Shown here piece by piece: positions 55,872 to 64,000 of a stretch of DNA of 64,000 nucleotides; positions within the stretch are counted from its first letter, which is position 1; the number at the start of each line of letters is the position of its first letter. The position numbers and the translations under genes are program-made. The notes below the pieces were generated by a model, which ran no database searches, was not told the DNA's origin, and saw nothing but the letters and a program-made list of their open reading frames with translations. This DNA comes from Thermothielavioides terrestris NRRL 8126 (lineage: Eukaryota > Ascomycota > Sordariomycetes > Sordariales > Chaetomiaceae): the NCBI RefSeq assembly GCF_000226115.1, contig NC_016461.1:3906001-3970000 (forward strand), in the 5' to 3' direction.

Positions 55872-58376
55872 AAAAAGAGAAAGAGAGAGAATCTAACGCG
55901 AACAAAATGGAGGAGTGTCAGGCACCCTCCAGGCAACCAATGCTGGCAGCGAGCACTGGTACATGCTTGCTTGTGTCTCTTCGTACCATAGCCAGGAGGC
56001 ATCGATTCACCCTGTATCTTTGCCAATCAGACACCTGCCAAGGTGGAAACGAGGCAGTTATAAAAGGCGGCTCCGTAGTTCGTTGGCGTAGCTACAAATA
56101 AGGACTGAGCGCCGTAACTCAAGGCGTCTTCTTGAGATTGCCCAATAGGGCAGCTCGGTTCATATAGCGTTTCCCCTTATACGTTGCTTCGCGGCGATAT
56201 TCTGTACACGCCAGGGTCCTCCCTGTCGCCCTCTTCCGTTTCCACCAAGAAGGCGGAAGCACCGAGCCGCCTGAGATACGCCCTACAGTTACTGCTTCGC
56301 CATTGTTTAAGCAAACGCAAAGGATCGTCCGTTTCGCGTAGGTTCCCAGACCTGTCGTCAAAGCGAGGGGCATCCTGAAGCACAACTCCCGATCATTCCG
56401 TGAAGCCAATGAGCCACGTAATTTGGGCTCGCTTAACTCCTCGGTTTATTCTATTTGGTTTGCCCTATCACTACGCCTGATCTCCCTCCCGTTTTGCTCT
56501 CCAGAACTCTACAGTTGGATCGCCCCGTCGAGCCTTCTTGGCCCTTGTAGGACTCGGACTGCAATTCTTGCCTTCTAGAGGCAGAGCCGTAGCGTGTAAT
56601 CCAGATGAGATTGAACACACTAATCAGGCTCTCATGTAACCAGGCGCCTATATATCATTTTACCTTGCCTCCGCTACACCGGGATTTCGTCCGGTTGCAG
56701 CTGACCACGTTGGTTGGTCTCTAGGAGATGTCCCAGATGCGGCATCGAGAGATAAAAAGGGGTTGGCCACCTGCTGCCTCTACATATATATTTGGTCGGT
56801 ACCTAGGGCATTTTTGCAACTGTTTTGAACAAGGAGGTGTGAGGTCTTCCTTGTGAGATTCGTTTTGGGAGAACCTCCTTTGTGCGGCCATCCACCCACC
56901 TTTTTCTGATGCCAGTGGTTCCCACCAGTTCCTCCTTTTCCACACACACTACTCCATTGTGGTAGCAACCTCTTGATGGAGGCATTGGGCCCCATTTTAT
57001 CTTTGAGTTTCGACTTGTGGCATTCATTTCTACAGGCCGAGCTCCTCAACCGAATGTAAATGCAGAGCCAGGAGTTCATCAGAGAAGCTTTCTCCTCAAC
57101 AACCTCAACAATAGTAAAACAACAATAACAACAACGAAACAAATAAACAAGACGTAGTTAAGTACTTCTTTTCCTTGGTTCGAGGACTGTTGAGTCCGTC
57201 TGCTCGTTGCCTACCGTCTGTCCAGTTGCGGATGCCGAGAGCAGTTAAGCTCGCACCGCATCGCAGAGATGCTACACACTTGCTTCACCACTAGGACCAT
57301 CTGAGCCGCACGTCTACCTCTTGAGGATGCGTTCCTCCCTCCTGTCGAATCACTTTGGATCCGTCTGTCCAGAGGGCCGTGACAATCCTTTTGGGGACAC
57401 CTCGCATCCATCCTCCTGGGCAGTCGGGCTGGTTCGTTTGGAGGTCTTGCACCACTTCACTTCGAGGAAGTGGGCAACCATAACCTCCTTCACTTCACAC
57501 AACGCAATCCACCGTCATCATCTGCATCCTGCATCTTCCATCCGGCACGAGGTCTCGCAATTGCGCTGGGATTTGGCCACGTGTCGTAAAAGCGGCGCCG
57601 CTTATGCAGCCAGCATTAGCGTACCCCGTATAGTCGTCACACCGCGCTAATACTGAGCGGACTTGTGCGCTATAGGCAACTCCTACGCTGTGAGATGAAG
57701 TGTTTGGAATGATAACAAGCGAGATTGTAATTGCTTAAAGTAATACACGACTTCTAGTCAGGATGTGATCGAGCTAAAGCTGTAGTCAACAAGGAGCCCA
57801 ATCCCAGAGATCTCCAATCACAATGTCGAGCAATGAGGAGAACTGGGCTCGGTGAGCGGGGTTGTGGAGAAGTACCAACGGTGCGCAACACGGCACGCTG
57901 CTTGAGAAATGCTATATATACAAATGGAGGACAGGGGGGAAGCCAGGTGGCGTGACGGAATGAGTCTCGCAGTCCACTGGCAAGGGAAAGATAAGGAGGA
58001 GAGGGGACGGAGGAGCGAGCGATCAAGCCATTGTGACTAGGAACAAAGTAGATCCGCTAGGAAGTGTTGTTCTTGCATATGCAGATGTCCTTTGGGAGCG
58101 GAGCCTGCTCCGCCCGGACGGTGAGCAGCGGGCTCCAACAGGTGATGGAGCCAGAAGCTCCATCCCTCCGACCTTTTCATGGTTCACGAGACTAAACAAC
58201 GACATCGTTTGATGTACTCCATATATCTGAGCCTGAAACCCAACCCAGTCTTGTAGGCCTTGGAGCACCGGTACGGCACATACAGCCCAACGGAACAAAT
58301 CTGTTCTGGGCACCTGTCGAACCGGGTAAATTAAGGTACTTGGTGGAAGAAGCGGAGAGGGGCTGCAGTCGCCATC
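55872..58376. other. Intergenic, 2.5 kb, no gene seen
   Basis: No frame with recognisable domain content on either strand. A TATATATA run lies at about 56785, and A-rich repeats (AACAATAAC) lie near 57120. Confidence 0.45.
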
Positions 58377-59260
58377 ATGGCTCCCACAAGACGAGCCCTG
58401 CCCCATGAGAAAGGAGAGGATGGCATTTTGACCATAACAGCGTGAGCGGTCGTCACTCGCAGATATTGGGGCAAAGCACAAAAGCTAACACGAGATGCCA
58501 GCTTCGAGGGCGCGATTACGGTGCGCGTGCTGGAGCCGGGCGAGCGGGCATTCCTGTTCGACGCCGTCTTCCAGACTCGCCACCGGCACTTCCAGGGGGC
58601 GCCCAAGCCGCCCGAGCACTTCCACCCGTTCCAGGATGAGTACATGACGGTGCTCGAGGGCACGCTTATTATCGAGGTCGAGGGCGTCCAGCACGTGGTG
58701 AAGGCCGGCGATCCCGAGTTCACGGTGCGGCGGGGCGTGAACCATCGCCTCTACCCCCCACGACGCGACGAAGGCCCTCCCGCAGCGCGCGCCGCGGCCG
58801 AGGAGCAGGACGTGATCCGGGTCCTGCTTTCGGGGGAGCAGACATCCAAGCAATTCAAGCTGGACCTCGTCTTCTTCGAGAACTGGTATGCGTACCAGGA
58901 TATGCTGGTCGTGCAGAAGGCCCGGCTCAACCTGCTCCAAGTGTTGAGCGTAAGTACTGTACCTGCCTTGCCTGCATACACTTCGGCAATTGTTACCCGT
59001 CGAGACTGAACACTGATCCCGCATGGCTCGCCCCGCAGATGTTTGATGCGGGCGACTCGTACCTGACCCTGCCGAGGTGGGTGCCCTTCCGCGCCAAGGT
59101 TTCGCGCATTGCGGGCGTCGTTGGCGGCCGATGGATCGGCGGCCTGCTGGGATACCAGCCGTTCTACAAGGAGTGGACCACCGAGTGGGACATTGCGTGC
59201 GAGAAGATGGAGTCGTCCCTCTTCCTGCGGCGGTTCTCCGACAGAAGAAACAAGAAGTGA
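58377..59260 (+). CDS. Cupin-domain protein
   Basis: The body of the gene is clear: a frame through 58949 (GTAAGT donor), an 89-base intron and 59039-59260. The cupin core is HFHPFQDEYMTVLEGTLIIE (HxH...E with a downstream GVNHRLY His), a metal-binding beta-barrel motif. A C-terminal region (PRWVPFRAKVSRIAGVVGGR) is shared by a group of fungal cupins. The N-terminus is uncertain. An ATG at 58377 in good context reads in frame into TGA 58443-58445. Removing the 21 bases 58442-58462 (GTGAGC...GCAG) gives one 257-residue product. An undetected upstream exon or a nonsense mutation is equally possible. Function and substrate are unknown. Confidence 0.7.
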
Positions 59261-60238
59261 TTTGAACATGGGCCACGATTGGAGTCTCTGAACATGATAC
59301 GCATGGCTGGGCGTTCTAGGAAAGTTGATACCCGTATTCCGTATTCCAAACATGTCCGCTGCAAGAATTCAAGAGCGCAGTAATCATGATGCCGGTGTTT
59401 ATCATTAGTGACTGTCAACTGGTGCAGCGGTGAACATGTGGAACTCCGCCAAACCCATCACTCCCTCCCAATAGCCCGTGTTCTCCACGGATCCATAATT
59501 CAAGAGCAGTCTCCCAAGAGCAAACTATTGCTGTACCATGCTCAGGGATGTCCAGCGAATAAGCACCGTGGAATTGCAAGGAATTGCAGTACGTCTCATT
59601 GTCGGCCTTCGAACAACGCATTCACGCAATTCCGTTTATGAAAACCCTCACCCAGAGTTGGACGGAAGTCAAGCGGTCCACGGCCGACCGGGCTCATCAA
59701 GGAGGTATAATCATGATGGCCCGAAAACGAGGAGGATTTACCGTGACTGAACGATCCTTGATGTATTAACCATCCGAAACCCGAAATCAAGCTCCTTTCC
59801 CAGTAAACCCTTCGCACAAATCATCAATCATCATGTAGACACCGCGCAGCTGCCATCTGCGAAGTCTGAATGTGCCTGTTCCCCAAGCTTAGACCGCCCC
59901 TTCTCCCGCCGGGTTCGTTCCCGGCCGAGACTCGCCAAATGTCAAAGACAACGGAACTATCAAATCATGATACCGGCTGTACCAGCCACTCCAAGCTTCC
60001 CCCCCCTCCCCCCCCCCCCCCCCCACCCCCCATATCTCAGCCGGTGGGCTGCCATCCATGAAGTGTGGCAAGCCACTGCGATCCGCGAAGGAAACCGAAA
60101 ACGATGCCCGACCACAAGCACCCAGCAAATCCACAACAAGCAACCCATCCACCACTCAGTCCTCCATTCCCATCAGGCACATCCTGATAAGGCTCATATG
60201 CCATCCAGGCTCCGCTCCGAAGTCCAGTAATGACTGCG
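59261..60238. other. Intergenic with poly-C tract
   Basis: No gene seen. At 59999-60031 there is a run of C broken by one T and one A. Confidence 0.6.
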
Positions 60239-61225
60239 TTATTTAAGGGGGGTGCCGAAGAGGCTAACGCCCGAACCGGTGGCGCCAGCCTTGCCTTTCT
60301 CCTTCCCCGGATCCTCCCCAGTGACCTGCTGCTTCGGGCCGGCGGCGGACCGCTTGGGTGCGGGCGAAGGGCCTTCATCGCCGCCTGCGGCCTGCAGGAA
60401 GCCGCGCTTGCGGCTGTCGGGCTGGGCAGGCCACGGCGGCCCGGGCGGCTGGGTGACCGACTGCGCGGTCCGCTTGAGCGTTTCCAAGTCTGCGAACAGC
60501 GAGAATTGTCTGACCGGCGTGGCGGTCGCGGCTGGGGTCGCCGTCGTGGTTGGCGCTGGAGAAGCCGGTTTGAAGATCGACGCAGGGTCGGCGCTGTCTT
60601 GCTTGCTCCTCGCGGCGGCAACCTCCTTGTCAACGAGCTGATTCACTTCCTTTTGCCAGCCGTCGTCCTTGCTGGGAGCGCGGTTGGCGTTCGCCTGCTC
60701 GTTGTTCGACTGGAGCTTGCTCTCCAGCGCAGCAATTCTGTCCGCCATGGCGGTGTTCTTGGCTTCCTGGTCCTTTCGGTAGCTACTCAAGTCTTTGCTG
60801 ATTTTCTTGAGCATCGCAAGCAGGTTGGGGTCGATGCTGGTATTGACACTGGCGGTGGAGTTCTCGTCCTTGTCGGCGCTCACACGCTCGGGACTCGGGG
60901 CCGGAGCCAGGACTCCACGAGGCGGAATGTGGTCGGCTTCCCAATCATCGAATTCCGTGTTGTCGCCAGGGCTTCCCCACTGCTGGGCCAGTGCAGCGGG
61001 CTCACCGCGCTGGTAGATGGTGTTGTTAACGTTGACTGTGGCGCCCGGGCCGTGAACGGCAATGAGAGCCGGCGTGACTCGAGGATCCGAGGTCGTTGCC
61101 TCGGCGCGATAAACTCGGTGGGCAACGTCTTTGGCAGCAGGGCCATCCTGTCGATAGCCGCCAATGCTGTTGCTGCCGTCGTTGGCGCCAGCGTCAGCGC
61201 CGTTGTCCTGAAGGTTTTCAGGCAT
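60239..61225 (-). CDS. Hypothetical coiled-coil protein
   Basis: A single-exon frame on the minus strand encodes 328 residues from the ATG at 61225. The frame is open for another 48 codons upstream but with less protein-like content. The N-terminal half is polar with a VNVNNTIYQRGEP motif. The middle (LLAMLKKISKDLSSYRKDQE to ALESKLQSN) is a predicted coiled coil. The C-terminal half is Pro/Ala/Thr-rich with basic patches (DSRKRGF, APKRSA) and ends SLFGTPLK. It could be a structural or nuclear protein. I do not recognise a family. The long frame on the opposite strand is a shadow. Confidence 0.7.
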   Translation of the reverse strand: MPENLQDNGADAGANDGSNSIGGYRQDGPAAKDVAHRVYRAEATTSDPRVTPALIAVHGPGATVNVNNTIYQRGEPAALAQQWGSPGDNTEFDDWEADHIPPRGVLAPAPSPERVSADKDENSTASVNTSIDPNLLAMLKKISKDLSSYRKDQEAKNTAMADRIAALESKLQSNNEQANANRAPSKDDGWQKEVNQLVDKEVAAARSKQDSADPASIFKPASPAPTTTATPAATATPVRQFSLFADLETLKRTAQSVTQPPGPPWPAQPDSRKRGFLQAAGGDEGPSPAPKRSAAGPKQQVTGEDPGKEKGKAGATGSGVSLFGTPLK

Positions 61226-62096
61226 TTTGCTAATGGATTGCAATCGCTTGGCAGCCTGGTGTTTTATGATGCATGAGAGAATGTGCGCGGAGATTCCAAA
61301 GCGCAATCGCGATGTCAGAGGAAACGAAACAGAGGCTGCGAGATGTGCCTGCCGTTTCGAAGTTGGCAAACGAGAGATGCCTGTGGCTTGAGAGATGCCT
61401 GCAGGGAATCAAGAAGGCACCCTGACTTTAGCGGCGATGGGTAAGAGAATTTCTTGCTGGCCTCGAAAGCTGCCACTAGGCAGTTGTTTTCATTCTCAAC
61501 CAAGGAGCTCTTTCCCGCAGATATCTGTTTCCTCATCCATTCGTCTCATGCTAGCCACCACTCAGTTCTGTCACCCAAATCACCTCAATCCACAAACCTA
61601 ACAGCAGCCATTACGCACGAAAATGAACCGAACTCTTGGAGAAGCCTGAAATTTTGCTGTCAGTTTCAGCCTTACTACCATTCCGTCGACCACCTGCCTG
61701 CCGGCCCGATTCCGGTGCGTCACTCGGTGTTTCCCATCTCGTCCACCCAAACGCCTCCGGCCCTTGCGGCTGTCAGTACGGCATCCTCCATATAGGTGCC
61801 TGCGGTTCAAATGCTTCGAAACAGTCCGGAAGGCGAAAGAACGCTGCTTGCGGGAGACTTCATAAAAACACCGACCAGCTCGGAGCACGAACTCAAACGA
61901 GGACGAGCGCTCCGTACGGCATCAGGATGTCAAAAAACATGACAACAGAGTATCACCTGGAGCGGCGGTCCTGTTTGGGGCGTACATGTGTGATGGCTCA
62001 ATAAGTGCCTTCAGACTGATAAAGCTGGTGGATTGCTAACTCGAGCGTATCATCGACATCTTCCAGGCTAACAACGATCACCGCGCTGGGCACCCA
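61226..62096. other. Intergenic; no gene seen
   Basis: Upstream of the coiled-coil protein gene and 3' flank of the DUF3328 gene. Confidence 0.5.
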
Positions 62097-62986
62097 TCAG
62101 AGCGTCGACTCGTCCGGCATCAGGCCGTTGCGCCACTTCATGGCGGCGTGCTCGTTGGCCCACTCCAGCAGCGCGTCGTAGTCGACGCACTCGTGGTCCG
62201 ACCCCTCGCCCGGCCCCTCCTCGGTCTTGCCCTCGAGCGTCGTGTCGGCCGAGCACATGATGCCCTGGCGCAGGTAGTTGAAGCAGTGCGCCGTGTGGTG
62301 GGCGACCTCCTCCGTCAGGTCGGCGCCGGCGTAGCCCCGCTGGTAGTGCTCGGCCAGGTACGAGAGGCAGTGCAGCTGGTGGAACACCGTCATCATGTAC
62401 CCCGGTCCGTCCCGGTGCCGGTCGAGCGGTACCGTGTACGGATCCGGCAGGTCATAGCGGCTGGCGTCGTCCACGACGATGTAGCCTCGGCTTGCTGTCG
62501 AGGTGGGTGTGAGTGGTCTCTCTCTTCCACGTGCGTGACCATGCGTCGCGGCATACCTGAGCTCAACTCGATCCAGTTGTGGAGAGTGCGGAGAGTCAGC
62601 GACTCGTTGAACCACATGTCGTCATTGACATATTTGGGGTTGTTGCGGAATGTGTATATCTTGCGCGGGACTTGACACCATTGAGTCAGCAGCAGCAACA
62701 GCAGCAGCAGCAGCGGGAAGGGCAAAGTAAACGTACACCGAGGTACCGGCGTCCTGCGTATGGTCTCGCGGCTGACAACGAAGGGCTTGAAGACGAGCAA
62801 GTACACAATCGTGACCGCCATGCCGATGTCCAGAAGCAGTCTCAACCACCATGTCACTTGCCTTCGCCGAGATTTGTGGCGGGTGGGCTGCTCCGAGGGG
62901 CCGTCGGCGTTGGCATCTTCGCGGAATCCGGCCTGCGGCAAGAAGGCCTGTTCCTCCTCGTCAGCTTCGTGCTTCCTCGAGTCCAT
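62097..62986 (-). CDS. UstYa-like DUF3328 protein
   Basis: Three exons on the minus strand, 62986-62737, 62670-62557 and 62494-62097, encode 253 residues. A polar N-terminus is followed by one transmembrane segment (residues 48-66) and the two HxxHC motifs that define the family: HQLHC at 160-164 and HTAHC at 188-192 (followed by FNYLRQGIMC). DUF3328/UstYa enzymes oxidise or cyclise peptides in ustiloxin- and cyclochlorotine-type pathways; copper or iron binding by these motifs is thought likely. No RiPP precursor or peptide synthetase gene lies nearby, so the substrate is open. The third exon could also start nine bases later (after CCGAG), dropping Ala-Ser-Arg. A CAG microsatellite lies in intron 1. 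Confidence 0.9.
62687..62714. repeat. CAG microsatellite in intron 1 of the DUF3328 gene
   Basis: Nine CAG/CAA triplets on the plus strand, within the 66-base intron 62671-62736. Confidence 0.85.
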
Positions 62987-63697
62987 CGCCGGGTCTCGGT
63001 CGCAAGAATTCGGTTGCTGCGAGGCTGCCGAATGGATGATGGAGAACAGAAGTTGGGAAGAAGTCGACGTTGAAACCTGCCCAAGCCTAGGCGGCCAAGA
63101 TCGCGTTTAGCCGGTATACTAGGGTGGTTATCCAGCATCGCGGAAGGTTACATCGCCTCGGCAAGAGGTTACCGTTCACCGATCAGGCTAGTCTGCCCGA
63201 CATGATGTTGCCGGCAAATTTAAGGGCTGGCGGCCCCACGTTCACGGGTGAGAGTGACGGCAGCGCTCTCGAAAGTGTATCTGTACGACTGATCGACGCG
63301 TGTAGCAGTCTGGGCGCGGGAGTAAAAAGGGGCGTTGTGCCTCAGTCACTCAACCAGTCGCTCTTCTGGACCGCGTTCCGCGGAACAATGTAGTCCGCTG
63401 GCAAGCCTCTACAAAACCTGCAAGCAGCAAATTTCCCGTTCGCTGGATGTTTCATCCCCGCTTTCAGAAAACACAACTGGTGGAAACTGCGTTGATAGTT
63501 GTCTCCAACCCGGAGTATCTAAATGAGGTTGTAAAGTCGAGATTGCTAACCCTAGTTCCCATATCTTGGCCCTTTCTTCGCAGGGCTGGCTTGCAATATA
63601 AAAGTATACATGGCTGGGGGCACCTCGGTTCCGTCCCTGTTCAGGTCCAAGATCTGCCGTCAAATGTTCTCGCTGCTGCTGTCCGACCTGACGCACA
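62987..63697. other. Divergent intergenic region
   Basis: Shared upstream region between the DUF3328 gene (minus) and the GH28 gene (plus). Confidence 0.5.
63597..63604 (+). promoter_or_regulatory. TATA box of the GH28 gene
   Basis: TATAAAAG lies 94 bases before the ATG at 63698. Confidence 0.55.
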
Positions 63698-64000
63698 ATG
63701 AAGGGCGCCTCGTTTCTCAGTATCGCCTTGGGCGTGCTCTCGCTCGGGCCGCTGGCGGTTGTCGCCCAGCTGAGCGGGAGTGTTGGGCCGACGACGTCGA
63801 CAAGCGCCAAGCGGTCCAAGAAGGTCTGCAACGTGCTCGACTACGGCGCGAAGGCGGACAAGCGCACCGACGTTGGCCCGGCGCTTACCAAGGCGTGGGC
63901 GGCATGTGCTTCCGGCGGCATTGGTGAGCACCATACTTCTGGCTAGGGCAGACGGTGATCATGAGCTGGGTTATTGATTGGCCCTGACAGTCTACGTTCC
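63698..64000 (+). CDS. Rhamnogalacturonase-like GH28 enzyme, 5' part
   Basis: Exon 1 (63698-63923) and the first ten bases of exon 2 (63991-64000) are present; the gene runs off the window. The intron is GTGAGC...GACAG and joins SGGI to VYVP in frame. A signal peptide ([20 protein letters not shown], then VVAQLSG) precedes [20 protein letters not shown] and [16 protein letters not shown], the typical start of the secreted GH28 beta-helix of fungal rhamnogalacturonases and exo-polygalacturonases. It would hydrolyse pectin backbones outside the cell. The exact specificity cannot be told from this part. Confidence 0.85.

Noticed and set aside
60230..61276. 348-codon plus-strand open frame
   Set aside because: It mirrors the minus-strand coiled-coil protein gene and has no recognisable domain. 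The minus frame has the more protein-like composition.
1..64000. CRISPR arrays, prokaryotic operons, riboswitches
   Set aside because: No spaced direct-repeat array or bacterial signal was seen, and the gene structure is eukaryotic throughout.

Overview
This is nuclear DNA from a filamentous ascomycete, most likely a Sordariomycete; I cannot name the species. The evidence is GC-rich genes split by short GT-AG introns (about 50-120 bases) and typical fungal families: a Zn2Cys6 regulator, a UstYa-type DUF3328 protein, a DUF4360 secreted protein, a fungal rhodopsin-domain membrane protein, a DFG5-like GH76 enzyme, an SRPK-like kinase and a GH28 enzyme. A 13.7 kb AT-rich block carries the signature of repeat-induced point mutation (RIP): CpA/TpG depletion, TpA excess and coding frames full of TAG stops.

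Layout. 0-10 kb: a secreted intradiol dioxygenase gene (2.1-3.4 kb), a small unknown gene (6.4 kb), gene remnants and three solo LTRs of one family. 11-20 kb: genes for DUF4360, a thioredoxin-reductase-like flavoprotein, an unknown protein and a short-chain dehydrogenase, plus two MITEs carrying telomere-like CCCTAA motifs. 20.3-21.4 kb: a TRIM-like miniature LTR element with two identical 124-base LTRs. 21.96-37.1 kb: one zinc alcohol dehydrogenase gene on the minus strand, cut in two by a 13.7 kb nested insertion. A Ty1/copia element (22955-36674, 210-base LTRs, target duplication AAAGC) sits in an exon, and a Ty3/gypsy chromovirus (26629-34311, 272-base LTRs, target duplication GAGTA) sits inside the copia element. 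Both are RIP-mutated. Taking the insertion out leaves a complete 341-codon, seven-exon dehydrogenase frame. 37.9-46.3 kb: an MFS transporter, a Zn2Cys6 regulator and a rhodopsin-domain protein, all on the minus strand. 48.6-64 kb: a gene encoding 24-residue repeats, GH76, SRPK-like kinase, cupin, an unknown coiled-coil protein, DUF3328 and the start of a rhamnogalacturonase-like GH28 gene.

The best candidate for something undescribed is in the chromovirus. Between the chromodomain end of pol and the 3' LTR it carries a second, intron-bearing reading frame of about 570 codons on the opposite strand, with its own upstream pyrimidine-rich region. It converges on pol and stops 41 bases before the pol stop. 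The same element has a primer-binding site complementary to its own LTR, as in Tf1-type self-priming. Other notable observations are the 24-residue repeat protein, the fading of RIP towards the outer ends of both LTR pairs, and several very small GT-AG segments that each contain an in-frame stop.

The host genes do not form one clear pathway. The transporter and regulator are plausibly linked. The secreted or envelope-associated proteins (dioxygenase, DUF4360, GH76, GH28) suggest plant-matter degradation and wall remodelling. Exon boundaries were inferred by eye from splice consensus and frame continuity. Family names rest on motif recognition, not on a search.
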